The translations under genes and the position numbers were made by a program. A stretch of DNA of 64,000 nt, taken from Tuberibacillus sp. Marseille-P3662. Lineage in GTDB: Bacteria; Bacillota; Bacilli; Bacillales; Sporolactobacillaceae. The stretch is taken from assembly GCF_900178005.1 (NCBI RefSeq), contig NZ_FXBS01000006.1, positions 1,302,001-1,366,000 on the forward strand, written 5' to 3'. A model generated the notes under the pieces. The model was not told where the DNA came from. It worked only from the letters and a program-made list of their open reading frames with translations, and did no database searches. Positions 9,984-18,544 of this stretch are shown here, in pieces; within the stretch, counting starts at the first letter, position 1; every line of letters starts with the position of its first letter.

Positions 9984-10676
9984 TTAACCTTCATTTCCAA
10001 CTAAAGCACTCCCTATCCTTATGTATGTTGCTCCTTCCTCAACAGCAATCTGATAATCGTTTGACATCCCCATTGATAATTCCGTACATGGTGCATGTTC
10101 ATAACCCGCATCAGCCATCGCTGTTTGTAATACCTTCAATCGCCGGAATAGATCACGAAGATATTCTTCGTCATGGGTATAAGGGGCCATCGTCATTAAG
10201 CCGACGACTTTGACATTTGTATATGGCGTTAGTGATTCAAGGAATGCTTGTACGTCTTTTGGCGGCAACCCGTGCTTAGAAGCTTCACCAGACATATTGA
10301 CTTGAACAAAACAGTTCACTGCCTGCTCCGCTCGCTTATGAATTTCCTTAGCTAACGACAGACGATCAAGCGAATGAATATAGTGGACCGTAGGAATAAC
10401 ATCTTTGACTTTTCGTGATTGCAACGTGCCGATAAAATGCCAAGAGACCGTGTCATGATTATCAGTCAAGCCTTCTTGCTTAGCATGAAGACCTGGAGCT
10501 CGATTTTCACCTATATGCGATACACCGGCACGAATCGCTTCCCGGGTCCGTTCTACACCCACATATTTCGTCACACCTATGAGATGAATGTCAGCAGGAT
10601 TCCTGCCTACCTTAGCACAGGACTTCCTTATATGCGTTTGTATAACTTCTAAATTATCTTTAACCGTCAATCTCAT
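9984..10676 (-). CDS. ylmE: pyridoxal-phosphate homeostasis protein (YggS/PLPBP family)
   Basis: The 230-residue single-domain TIM-barrel protein binds PLP through Lys37 in GVTKYVG and keeps free PLP and amino-acid pools in balance; it is not a racemase. Other family segments are HFIGTLQSRK, VNMSGEASKHG, GLMTMAP and LSMGMSNDYQIAVEEG. The ATG overlaps the ylmD stop by 4 bases. It lies immediately before sepF, the usual order. Confidence 0.95.
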   Translation of the reverse strand: MRLTVKDNLEVIQTHIRKSCAKVGRNPADIHLIGVTKYVGVERTREAIRAGVSHIGENRAPGLHAKQEGLTDNHDTVSWHFIGTLQSRKVKDVIPTVHYIHSLDRLSLAKEIHKRAEQAVNCFVQVNMSGEASKHGLPPKDVQAFLESLTPYTNVKVVGLMTMAPYTHDEEYLRDLFRRLKVLQTAMADAGYEHAPCTELSMGMSNDYQIAVEEGATYIRIGSALVGNEG

Positions 10677-11491
10677 TCACCACCGACAATCCCGATATAA
10701 CTTAACATACGGCCTGTATGTCCGTTTTCCTTTCTATGTGAATACAATAAATCAGTATGACAACTTGTGCAAACTTTAGAAACACGAATCTGTTCAGATG
10801 GGACCCCATATTTCTCCAAAATCATTCGGTTCAATGCTTGAAGACTCATCTGATATTTACCTGCTTGATTCGATTGATAAACTCTTTCAGGAGAAAGACC
10901 ATCGATAGCCTGCACCGCTGAAATAACACGATCGTCCACTTCATAACAGCACGATTGAATGGATGGACCAATGACAGCGTGAATGTCCTTAGGATGGATC
11001 CCTAACTTTGAGTTAAATCCATTGATGATTTGACCAGCAATTTCGGACGTCGTCCCGCGCCATCCAGCATGAGCCAAGCCAACAATGGTATCATCTTTGT
11101 GATAAAAATAGAGCGGGACACAGTCGGCAAAACATGCTGTTAACAAAATGCCCGTATGATTTGTATACATGCCATCCGTCCCTTGAATGGCTGTTTCAAT
11201 GGAACGAGCACCTCGCCCTACATCTTCCGCGCCAACGTTAACCACATGATTACCATGAACCTGTTCGGCGCCAATCCATGTCTCCAGAGGTATATGCAGC
11301 CATTCAGCAAATTTCTGGCGATTCACAATAACATCCTGACCATCATCACCAACGTGAAACCCCATATTCAAATGTTGAAAAGGTGCGCGGCTCACGCCAT
11401 TTTCCCTGTGGCTCATTCCCATTATAATGGCCTTATCGCCTTGAACAGGAATACGCTCATGTTCTACAGCAAATGGGCCAACCTCTCGCAT
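10673..11491 (-). CDS. ylmD: YfiH/laccase-domain purine nucleoside phosphorylase-like protein YlmD
   Basis: A 272-residue member of the YfiH (DUF152) family, whose members act on purine nucleosides with a zinc site; older annotation is multicopper polyphenol oxidase. Characteristic segments are EQVHGNHV, LLTACFADCVPLYFY and GLAHAGWRGT, containing the zinc-ligand histidines and cysteine, and GPSIQSCCYEV. The reading frame can start at a GTG at 11506, which lies inside the ribosome-binding site. The ATG at 11491 follows AGGAGG by 6-9 bases and is preferred. It heads ylmD-ylmE-sepF-ylmG-ylmH. Confidence 0.92.
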   Translation of the reverse strand: MREVGPFAVEHERIPVQGDKAIIMGMSHRENGVSRAPFQHLNMGFHVGDDGQDVIVNRQKFAEWLHIPLETWIGAEQVHGNHVVNVGAEDVGRGARSIETAIQGTDGMYTNHTGILLTACFADCVPLYFYHKDDTIVGLAHAGWRGTTSEIAGQIINGFNSKLGIHPKDIHAVIGPSIQSCCYEVDDRVISAVQAIDGLSPERVYQSNQAGKYQMSLQALNRMILEKYGVPSEQIRVSKVCTSCHTDLLYSHRKENGHTGRMLSYIGIVGGE

Positions 11492-11581
11492 CGAACTCCT
11501 CCTCACATAACACGCTTTAACCTACCAGAATTGATTTCTGTTCCTATTTTACCACATATTGCGCCCACTTTGGACCAATTT

Positions 11582-11857
11582 TCATTGTTGATAATTGAGT
11601 GATTCAAAGTTCCCCTGTTCGCTCTCGTTAAATCGAACTAAAATCACATCATCACCGATACGTACAATATTGCGCCAAGGAATCACAACCTCACTCTCTC
11701 TTCCAAATAGCCCCATCATCTTTCCCGCACCAGGAATGATGAGACTCTCAATTTTTCCTGTTGTCATATTGACATCCAAGTCACCGATGTGGCCAAGTAA
11801 TTTACCATTCTCGACGTTAACCACTTCTTTAGATTGGAATTCCGATATCCGCGCCAT
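11582..11857 (-). CDS. ylmC: PRC-barrel protein of the YlmC/YmxH family
   Basis: A 91-residue protein beginning MARISEFQSKEVVNVENG, with a single PRC-barrel-like fold (GHIGDLDVNMTTGKIESL...GKMMGLFGRESEVVIPWRNIVRIGDDVILV). The family is confined to spore formers; its function is not established. The frame extends to an ATG at 11878, but AGGCGG upstream of 11857 and the family N-terminus favour the shorter form; this choice is moderately sure. It lies between the sigG terminator and ylmD. Confidence 0.85.
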   Translation of the reverse strand: MARISEFQSKEVVNVENGKLLGHIGDLDVNMTTGKIESLIIPGAGKMMGLFGRESEVVIPWRNIVRIGDDVILVRFNESEQGNFESLNYQQ

Positions 11858-11987
11858 ATCCACCCGCCTGCCTTTCATAAAATGAATGCACCTATCAGTT
11901 GAACAATTACGTCACACTTCACATCTCTTACTTCTAGATATATGGGCATACGTCCTAAAAATGAACCTCTTTCTTCTTTTCCATAAG

Positions 11988-12019
11988 AAAAGCGCTCGTC
12001 CCAAAGACGAGCGCTTTTC
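11988..12019 (-). terminator. terminator downstream of sigG
   Basis: AAAAGCGCTCGTC and GACGAGCGCTTTT form a 13-bp stem with a 5-base loop. The A/T-rich ends make it usable from both sides. It separates sigG from ylmC. Confidence 0.9.
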
Positions 12020-12031
12020 TTGAGAATGCTG

Positions 12032-12811
12032 TTATGGATTAATGTTTTTATTCATCTCATTGATTGCCGTTTTTTCCAAGCGTGAAACTTGAGCTTGAGA
12101 TATCCCTATTTCATCAGCCACTTCCATTTGTGTTTTTCCTTGAAAGAAACGCATGGACAAAATATTTTTTTCGCGTCCATTCAGCCGTGTCATAGCCTCT
12201 CTTAATGCAATTTCTTCAATCCATTGGATGTCTTGATTTTTTTCGTCACTTAATTGATCCATAACATAAATGGGATCACCACCGTCGTTATAGATCGGTT
12301 CAAATAATGAAACCGGATCTTGGATGGCGTCTAAGGCAAAGACAATATCTTCGACAGGAACGTCCATGTGTTGAGCGATCTCAGCGGCTGTCGGTTCTTT
12401 TGATTGCTCGGAAATGAGCTTTTCCTTCATTTGCAGCGCTTTGTACGCAATATCTCGCAACGAACGTGACACACGGATTGGATTATTATCGCGTAAATAA
12501 CGCCTAATTTCACCTATAATCATAGGTACAGCATAAGTAGAAAATTTAACATTCTGGCTTAAGTCAAAATTATCAATGGATTTCATTAGACCGATGCATC
12601 CGACTTGGAACAAATCATCGACGTATTCACCGCGGTTGTTAAATCTTTGAATGACACTTAATACAAGCCGCAAATTTCCACTGACAAGCTGTTCTCTGGC
12701 TGTCTCATCACCTTCTTGCATCTGTACGAATAATTCGCGCATTTGTTGGTTTTTTAAAACCGGTAGTGTGGCTGTATCCACACCACATATTTCAACCTTA
12801 TTTCGTGCCAT
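12032..12811 (-). CDS. sigG: RNA polymerase forespore sigma factor sigma-G
   Basis: Directs late forespore transcription after engulfment. The 259-residue protein aligns end to end with B. subtilis SigG. The N-terminus MARNKVEICGVDTATLPVLKN is characteristic. Region 2 contains DDLFQVGCIGLMKSIDNFDL and KFSTYAVPMIIGEIRRYLRD, and region 4 has a helix-turn-helix (TQMEVADEIGISQAQVSRLEK). It lies downstream of sigE with its own probable forespore promoter, and is followed by a strong terminator. Confidence 0.98.
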   Translation of the reverse strand: MARNKVEICGVDTATLPVLKNQQMRELFVQMQEGDETAREQLVSGNLRLVLSVIQRFNNRGEYVDDLFQVGCIGLMKSIDNFDLSQNVKFSTYAVPMIIGEIRRYLRDNNPIRVSRSLRDIAYKALQMKEKLISEQSKEPTAAEIAQHMDVPVEDIVFALDAIQDPVSLFEPIYNDGGDPIYVMDQLSDEKNQDIQWIEEIALREAMTRLNGREKNILSMRFFQGKTQMEVADEIGISQAQVSRLEKTAINEMNKNINP

Positions 12812-12847
12812 TTGATTCCCTCCTTATCGGAGCTTGGGTACATGGTA

Positions 12848-12876
12848 AAGTATCTCCTTTAGAGGGAAATTTATGC
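12848..12876 (-). promoter_or_regulatory. candidate sigma-G/sigma-F promoter of sigG
   Basis: On the minus strand GCATA (12876-12872) is followed after 17 bases by GATACTT (12854-12848). This resembles the forespore consensus (GHATR, N17-18, CATNHTA) with 5 of 7 matches in the -10 element. sigG of B. subtilis is autoregulated from this same gap, which supports the call; position and activity are inferred. Confidence 0.5.
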
Positions 12877-12895
12877 ACTTATAAGGGGGATCGAT

Positions 12896-13618
12896 TTACA
12901 CCATTTTATTAAATTCCTTCGTCAGCCTTTTGATGATGCGCTTTTCCAACCTTGAAATATAAGATTGTGAAATGCCGAGATGATCAGCGACATCCTTCTG
13001 AGTTTTTTCATTGCCACCCGCCAACCCAAAACGCAGCTCCATAATTTCCTTTTCACGATCATTTAACATATAGATGGCCTTTTTCAATAGTTTTTTATCA
13101 ACTTTTCGTTCCATGTCACGGGTGATAATATCTTCTTCTGTCCCAAGGACATCGGATAAAAGCAATTCATTGCCATCCCAATCGACATTCAACGGTTCAT
13201 CAAACGAGACTTCAGATTTGGTTTTGTTGTTCCGGCGTAAATACATCAAGATTTCATTTTCAATACATCTGGACGCGTAGGTCGCCAATTTAATTTTCTT
13301 TTCTGGATTGAAAGTATTCACCGCCTTAATCAACCCAATCGTTCCAATACTAATAAGATCCTCAATATTAATTTTTGTATTTTCAAATTTTCTGGCGATG
13401 TAGACTACCAGCCGTAAGTTGCGTTCAATTAAGATTGAACGTGCTTCCTCATCACCTTCAGGAAGCCTTTGTAACATTTCCGCTTCTTCCTCTTTGGACA
13501 AGGGTGGCGGCAGTGCTTCACTTCCGCCTATGTAATATATTTCTTGCGATTTAATACCCAGTTTCGAAAGCAACTTATACCACGTTTTCATACCAAGCAT
13601 CTTCAATCGTCTAAGCAA
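12896..13618 (-). CDS. sigE: RNA polymerase sporulation sigma factor sigma-E (pro-form)
   Basis: Mother-cell sigma factor, made as inactive pro-sigma-E and cleaved by SpoIIGA. The 240-residue protein begins with a membrane-seeking pro-sequence of about 28 residues before [18 protein letters not shown], then region 2 ([38 protein letters not shown]) and region 4 ([25 protein letters not shown]). The start is a TTG at 13618 with AAGGGGGAA upstream. It aligns with the B. subtilis start, whereas the internal ATG at 13600 would shorten the pro-sequence. It follows spoIIGA by 18 bases. Confidence 0.97.
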   Translation of the reverse strand: MLRRLKMLGMKTWYKLLSKLGIKSQEIYYIGGSEALPPPLSKEEEAEMLQRLPEGDEEARSILIERNLRLVVYIARKFENTKINIEDLISIGTIGLIKAVNTFNPEKKIKLATYASRCIENEILMYLRRNNKTKSEVSFDEPLNVDWDGNELLLSDVLGTEEDIITRDMERKVDKKLLKKAIYMLNDREKEIMELRFGLAGGNEKTQKDVADHLGISQSYISRLEKRIIKRLTKEFNKMV

Positions 13619-13636
13619 TGTCCTTCCCCCTTGTTT

Positions 13637-14554
13637 TTATGATGCGGTTCCAACATTTTTACCTGTCTGAAGTAGATCAGGATGCAGAATACAATTAAAT
13701 TCATGGTCGCCTGCTAAATCATGGCCGCTTAAGCCGACCAAAACTTTTTTCACTTTAAGGTGTCTACCATCCATATCAATCATAACGCGTTCCGGTTTTA
13801 AAGCGAGCACAAAATTTTGTCCGCCATCAACACCCCGGTATGGCACAATCGTCAGATATTTCCCCCATGTTTTCGCCAATTCTGTGTGTTCCATGATTTC
13901 AAGCGGAGACGTTTGGAAAAATGATTCAGGCAATGAATCACCACAAGCTTCATGACTCACAAACATTACTGGCGTTTGATGCACGGGGTGATACAAGCGA
14001 TTTCCAGTATCGATCATACCTTTGGCTGTTAACGTCACATCATTAACGGTAATTTCCACATCAGCCAGTTGACTTTGATCAAATTTCCGGATAACGGCAT
14101 GATCCATCCGTTTTTTTGAAAACCACCAAAGAATAGGGAAGCCGCAGATAATGAACAACCAGCTAAACGGATCCCCAAAACTGTAAGTACTGAAATGCAA
14201 CCAATTGGCATAAGATTGATTAGAAAATAAGAAAAATCTTAAACCATATAAACCACCGCCAATGGCAAACGTAACAAAGTAAAACATGAAAAAACTTTGC
14301 ACAAAAAGACCAAATCGTCGGTAACCGAACACAATGAAAACAATGATCGCTGAATACACGCTTTTCCCCACTGGATGATAAAAAAGTGGTGATAATGGGG
14401 TAAAAAGTAATAAAATAATCAATGATGCAAACAATGTGCCGATAACCAACCGCCAAACAGCGACGGATCGTTTTAATATCAATGCTGTAAGCTGCAGAAT
14501 CATAAAGTCGATAAGGACGTTAAGTAACCAAACGACATCCAAGTAAACTGTCAT
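13637..14554 (-). CDS. spoIIGA: sporulation sigma-E factor-processing peptidase SpoIIGA
   Basis: Membrane aspartic protease that removes the pro-sequence of sigma-E in response to a forespore signal. The 305-residue product has five predicted membrane helices in the first half and a soluble protease half with GMIDTGNRL, where Asp182 corresponds to the catalytic aspartate of B. subtilis. A GTG at 14581 would extend it, but that codon overlaps the predicted -10 box. The ATG at 14554 follows GGCGGTGA and gives MTVYLDVVWLLN as in the family. It is co-transcribed with sigE. Confidence 0.95.
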   Translation of the reverse strand: MTVYLDVVWLLNVLIDFMILQLTALILKRSVAVWRLVIGTLFASLIILLLFTPLSPLFYHPVGKSVYSAIIVFIVFGYRRFGLFVQSFFMFYFVTFAIGGGLYGLRFFLFSNQSYANWLHFSTYSFGDPFSWLFIICGFPILWWFSKKRMDHAVIRKFDQSQLADVEITVNDVTLTAKGMIDTGNRLYHPVHQTPVMFVSHEACGDSLPESFFQTSPLEIMEHTELAKTWGKYLTIVPYRGVDGGQNFVLALKPERVMIDMDGRHLKVKKVLVGLSGHDLAGDHEFNCILHPDLLQTGKNVGTAS

Positions 14555-14583
14555 ATTGTTCACCGCCGCTTGTTTTAACACCT

Positions 14584-14616
14584 AGTATAAAAGCTTATCC
14601 GTGTAAAGTCTGTCAA
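14584..14616 (-). promoter_or_regulatory. spoIIG promoter with extended spacer
   Basis: TTGACA (14616-14611) and TATACT (14589-14584) are near-consensus sigma-A boxes on the minus strand but separated by 21 bases. B. subtilis spoIIG has the same oddity (22 bases), which makes it depend on phosphorylated Spo0A. TTCGTCA, 6 of 7 to an inverted 0A box, lies just upstream of the -35. A start near 14577 leaves room for the ribosome-binding site of the ATG at 14554. Confidence 0.7.
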
Positions 14617-14773
14617 TCAATGACGAACATGCTTAAGTTATTTTGCAAGATATTGAAACCTTTTGTCATTAAATCATATGAGACAGGCTGCAAAATATGA
14701 CACGATTCTTTATTAGGATCATCACACCGCCTTGCTAAAGTAATAAAGTTACCTGCCACTTTCCGAAGATACT

Positions 14774-14803
14774 AAAAAACCCGCAAGCCAAAAGGCTTGC
14801 GGG
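14774..14803 (-). terminator. terminator downstream of ftsZ
   Basis: CCCGCAAGCC and GGCTTGCGGG form a 10-bp GC-rich stem with a 4-base loop, followed on the minus strand by six T residues. It ends the ftsA-ftsZ transcript before the spoIIG promoter. Confidence 0.93.
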
Positions 14804-14817
14804 TAAAAAAACGTGTG

Positions 14818-15963
14818 TTATGATCTTCTGCGATTCCGGTTTCTTAAAAACGCTGGAATATCAAGCGTGTCTTCAGAATCTTGGTTCGAGGCAGGCTGCT
14901 GAGGCTGCGATCGGTGAGATTCTTGTTCCTCACGGTTCGGTTTTTGTGTTGAGTTCGAGTTGTTCATTCGTACATTTTGCCTTTGCTGAGGAGCTGGTTC
15001 TTGACGATCTTGTTCATCAAATCCTGTTGCAATGACGGTCACAACAATTTCATCATTAAGATCTTCCTCAATGACCGATCCGAAGATCATGTTGACTTCT
15101 TCATCAGCTGCTGTTGCAACAATATCAGCCGCTTCATTCACTTCAAATAGACTGAGATTGGTGCCACCAGTGATATTCATCAGTACACCTTTTGCGCCAT
15201 CAATCGATTTTTCAAGCAACGGACTCGAAATGGCTTTCTTGGCAGCTTCGGATGCACGATTTTCACCCGTTGCAAAACCGATAGCCATCAAAGCAGATCC
15301 GCCTTCTGTCATAATTGTTTTGACGTCAGCAAAGTCAAGGTTGATCAATCCAGGGACAGCAATGAGATCGGAAATACCTTGAACACCTTGACGTAGAACA
15401 TTGTCAGCTTCACGGAAAGCCTCAAGCATTGGTGTGTTTTTGTCAACAATTTCAAGCAAGCGATCATTTGGAATCACAATGAGCGTATCGACTTTTTCTT
15501 TTAGATGACTAATTCCGCTGACAGCATGCGTTGAGCGTTTACGGCCTTCAAATGTGAAAGGACGAGTAACAACGCCGACGGTCAATGCCCCAACATCTTT
15601 GGCAATTTCCGCGATAACAGGGGCTGCTCCAGTACCGGTACCGCCACCCATACCGGCGGTTACAAACACCATATCGGATCCTTGTAATAATTCTTCAATT
15701 TGGTCTCGGCTTTCCTCTGCCGCTTTTTTCCCGATTTCGGGGTTAGCTCCAGCACCTAACCCCCGGGTTAATTTCTCACCTAGTTGTAGTTTGACATCAG
15801 CGTGTGATAGTTTCAAAGCTTGGGCATCAGTGTTCACACAGATAAATTCAACACCTTGAATGCCAGATTCAATCATCCGGTTTACTGCATTACTTCCGCC
15901 GCCGCCAACGCCAATGACTTTTATCTGAGCAAGCTGTTCCATTTCCATATTATAATCCATCAT
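14818..15963 (-). CDS. ftsZ: cell division protein FtsZ
   Basis: Tubulin-like GTPase that forms the division ring. The 381-residue protein has the GTP-binding [17 protein letters not shown] near the N-terminus, the tubulin signature GGGTGTG (residues about 105-111), a conserved core to about residue 320, a Q/N-rich linker, and the C-terminal peptide [15 protein letters not shown] that binds FtsA and SepF. GGAGG lies 8 bases before the ATG at 15963. It forms a pair with ftsA and has its own terminator. Confidence 0.98.
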   Translation of the reverse strand: MMDYNMEMEQLAQIKVIGVGGGGSNAVNRMIESGIQGVEFICVNTDAQALKLSHADVKLQLGEKLTRGLGAGANPEIGKKAAEESRDQIEELLQGSDMVFVTAGMGGGTGTGAAPVIAEIAKDVGALTVGVVTRPFTFEGRKRSTHAVSGISHLKEKVDTLIVIPNDRLLEIVDKNTPMLEAFREADNVLRQGVQGISDLIAVPGLINLDFADVKTIMTEGGSALMAIGFATGENRASEAAKKAISSPLLEKSIDGAKGVLMNITGGTNLSLFEVNEAADIVATAADEEVNMIFGSVIEEDLNDEIVVTVIATGFDEQDRQEPAPQQRQNVRMNNSNSTQKPNREEQESHRSQPQQPASNQDSEDTLDIPAFLRNRNRRRS

Positions 15964-16002
15964 GACATGTTCCTCCCTATATGATTTGCCTTGGCGTGTT
16001 TG

Positions 16003-17298
16003 TTACTCAAAGAAAAGACCGAACCAGTCTTTAACTTTATTTTTCATACTCTTGTCGTCCTTCGGCTTTTCATCTTTTGGTTCTTTGGTAGATTTTGTTT
16101 TTGGTTTTGTCTTTGCTTTTGTCTCTTGGTGATCTCCTGCTACCGCGGCAGCAACCTCTTTACCTTGAATCTTAACATTATGAAAGGCAAATTGGATTAA
16201 CCCAATTGACGTTGTATACTGAGGTTCGCGCACGCCAATATAATCGGGAATAGACATCCTAACGTTGTAGCCCAGTTCATATTGTGCTAATTCCAAAACA
16301 CCTGGCATGGCTGTTGTTCCACCGGTTAAAATATAGCCGCCCGGTAATTCACTAAAGCCGATTTTCTGAATCTCATTATTAATCATTTCAAAGATTTCGG
16401 CCATCCGGGGTTCAATAATATAGGCCATATCTTTTTGACTATAGGTATCCGCCTTGGAACTTCCAATTTTCGGTGCATCAAACGTTTCGTCATTTGATGC
16501 ATCATCGATAAATGCATGTCCATGATTCAATTTAATCTTTTCAGCTTCTTCTGTCGGTGTTCGCATTCCGATGGAAATGTCTTTGGTAATATGATTGCCG
16601 CCGACAGGCAGAACAAATGTTGAAGCTAAGATCCCTTGGTCAAAAAGCGAAACACTTGTTGAACCGCCGCCGATATCAATCACAGCGACACCTAGGTTCT
16701 TTTCGTCTCTAGATAAGGCCACGGATCCGAGCGCCAAAGATTGTAAACAAATATCAGCAATTTGTAATCCAGCTTTTTCCACACACCGTAATAAGTTATG
16801 TAAAATTGTTTTTGATCCTGTTATAATGGTGCCTTCTACTTCCAGTCGAACCCCGACCATCCCGCGTGGATCGTTGATTTCATCCAGTCCGTCAACGACA
16901 AATTGCTGAGGAATGACATCAATAATTTCCCGCTCTGGAGGAATAGGAATGACTTGAGCAGCATCTAAAACTCGGGCAATATCTTCATCATCAATTTCGC
17001 GATTATCACTAGATACCGCCACAACACCATGACAAGGTTGAAGTTCAACATGGTTACCCGTCACACCGACGATAACGCTGTTAATCTCTAAGCCTATCAT
17101 TCTTTCAGCTTGTTCCTTTGCCTGCCCAATGGATCGAACCGTTTCATCAATATCAACAATCGAGCCTTTTTTAATCCCAGTTGATTCGGCCTTGCCGATG
17201 CCAATAATGTTAAAAGCATCGCCATTCATTTCACCAATAACCACTTTAACATGAGTGGTTCCTATATCTAAACTAACATATATGTTTTCACTGTTCAC
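16003..17298 (-). CDS. ftsA: cell division protein FtsA
   Basis: Actin-like ATPase that tethers FtsZ to the membrane. The 431-residue protein begins MNSENIYVSLDIGTTHVKVV (phosphate 1 loop), has the SHS2 insert around residues 85-165 (VGVTGNHVEL...), phosphate 2 VIDIGGGSTSVSLF and the adenosine motif GGYILTGGTTAMPG. A K/E/T-rich linker leads to the C-terminal amphipathic helix MKNKVKDWFGLFFE, the membrane anchor. The start is GTG at 17298 with GGGAGGTG eight bases upstream. It lies 40 bases before ftsZ. Confidence 0.97.
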   Translation of the reverse strand: MNSENIYVSLDIGTTHVKVVIGEMNGDAFNIIGIGKAESTGIKKGSIVDIDETVRSIGQAKEQAERMIGLEINSVIVGVTGNHVELQPCHGVVAVSSDNREIDDEDIARVLDAAQVIPIPPEREIIDVIPQQFVVDGLDEINDPRGMVGVRLEVEGTIITGSKTILHNLLRCVEKAGLQIADICLQSLALGSVALSRDEKNLGVAVIDIGGGSTSVSLFDQGILASTFVLPVGGNHITKDISIGMRTPTEEAEKIKLNHGHAFIDDASNDETFDAPKIGSSKADTYSQKDMAYIIEPRMAEIFEMINNEIQKIGFSELPGGYILTGGTTAMPGVLELAQYELGYNVRMSIPDYIGVREPQYTTSIGLIQFAFHNVKIQGKEVAAAVAGDHQETKAKTKPKTKSTKEPKDEKPKDDKSMKNKVKDWFGLFFE

Positions 17299-17630
17299 TC
17301 GTGCGGCACCTCCCTTACAGGCCCAATTCTCTGTCTGTATTCAAAACGACTTAGATATTTTTAGGTTATACAATGTATTCAACAAAAATAGACGTTAACC
17401 CTTCTTTTATAAGCAATTTCATAACATTTTTCCAGCAAAAATCACTACCTATTTTTCCCACTCATTCATTTGTTGAAATAAAACAAAACGCCAAAGGCTC
17501 GTACAGCTGCCAAATACAAGTCTACACCAAGTTTGTCTCCTAGAAAAGTTAAACTTTAAGCCAATATATTATTAAAGACAAACGGCCCCAAATTCTTTCG
17601 CCAGAAACCCAAATTTCTGTCGCTCTTCAT
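17299..17630. other. 332-bp gap between divIB and ftsA
   Basis: AT-rich non-coding stretch. In B. subtilis this interval holds ylxW, ylxX and sbp; no frame here resembles them. No convincing sigma-A or sigma-H promoter was found, although ftsA must be transcribed from here or by read-through from divIB. A small hairpin (CAGAAA/TTTCTG) after divIB lacks a T-run. Confidence 0.6.
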
Positions 17631-18419
17631 TTATTGTTGCTCAACCTTTTGACCGCTGTCTTGACTTTCCTTTTCATAGGATTCAAAGAAGGCACCGACA
17701 CGGAGGTCTACAAATCCCTCGGCATTTTTGGGTATTTGGTTAACAATACTTGGATACATCTTAATTTTGTCTGCTAAATTATTAATTCTTGCTAAAACTT
17801 TCAAACCATTGTTCATATACAAAGTGATGCCGTCAGAATATTTGTTGGGCGTAAAGTGAATTTCTGATATCGCTTGAACGGTTGATGCAGGTATTTTTTT
17901 TAAACTTTGAGTCAACTTTTCTAATGGATCCCCTTCATCCCAATTAAAGAAAATCGGAGCATCAACCGGCCGGCTGTCACCATCCATACTTTTAGCAAAT
18001 TGACCGTTTTCCAAAAGCGGGACATAATGTTCATTTCGTTTCAAGTAACCAATCCGTTGATACTCAGTTACCGTTAAGACCACTTTATTATAAAATTGGA
18101 CATCAACGCTAATAGATTTCATTGTGTCTAGATCCTTCAATCGATTCTGAATCGATTGCTCATCCAAATCCCAGACGTGTGACGACTTCGTTATGCCACT
18201 TTGCTTAATAATGGTTTTGGCAGGAATGATTTGATTACCTTCTACCTGAATATGCTTGACTGTACTGAGGGGTGACTGAAAATAGATCGTCACTAAAATT
18301 ATGATAAAAAACAGGGTAATATAAATGATAAATCGCCGATTCGATTTATGCTTCCGCTGTTCTTTTAATTTCGGCACACGTTCATCTAAATTAATCACAT
18401 TATTCTCATTTTCATTCAT
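17631..18419 (-). CDS. divIB: cell division protein DivIB/FtsQ
   Basis: Bitopic divisome protein that regulates the FtsL-DivIC-PBP2B complex. The 262-residue protein has a short cytoplasmic tail, one membrane helix (FIIYITLFFIIILVTIYF), the POTRA domain (VKHIQVEGNQIIPAKTI) and an FtsQ beta domain with a charged, Q-rich tail. The frame extends to 18479, but that stretch contains a murB terminator. The ATG at 18419 has AGGAG nine bases upstream. It lies between murB and ftsA as in related genomes. Confidence 0.93.
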   Translation of the reverse strand: MNENENNVINLDERVPKLKEQRKHKSNRRFIIYITLFFIIILVTIYFQSPLSTVKHIQVEGNQIIPAKTIIKQSGITKSSHVWDLDEQSIQNRLKDLDTMKSISVDVQFYNKVVLTVTEYQRIGYLKRNEHYVPLLENGQFAKSMDGDSRPVDAPIFFNWDEGDPLEKLTQSLKKIPASTVQAISEIHFTPNKYSDGITLYMNNGLKVLARINNLADKIKMYPSIVNQIPKNAEGFVDLRVGAFFESYEKESQDSGQKVEQQ

Positions 18420-18469
18420 GCCAACGAACTCCTGATTAGTTATTGTTAAGGGCGAACAAGTGGGACACA

Positions 18470-18496
18470 AAAACGACATTGGGACAATGCCGTTTT
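18470..18496 (-). terminator. probable terminator downstream of murB
   Basis: AAAACGGCATT and AATGTCGTTTT pair over 11 positions (one G-U) with a 5-base loop on the minus strand. The T-run is short (TTTTTGTG, partly in the stem). The hairpin overlaps the upstream extension of divIB and supports the shorter divIB start. Confidence 0.65.
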
Positions 18497-18544
18497 GTTA
18501 TTATTTATGTTAATTGTACCATATCTGTAGCCCACCTGAGGTCC

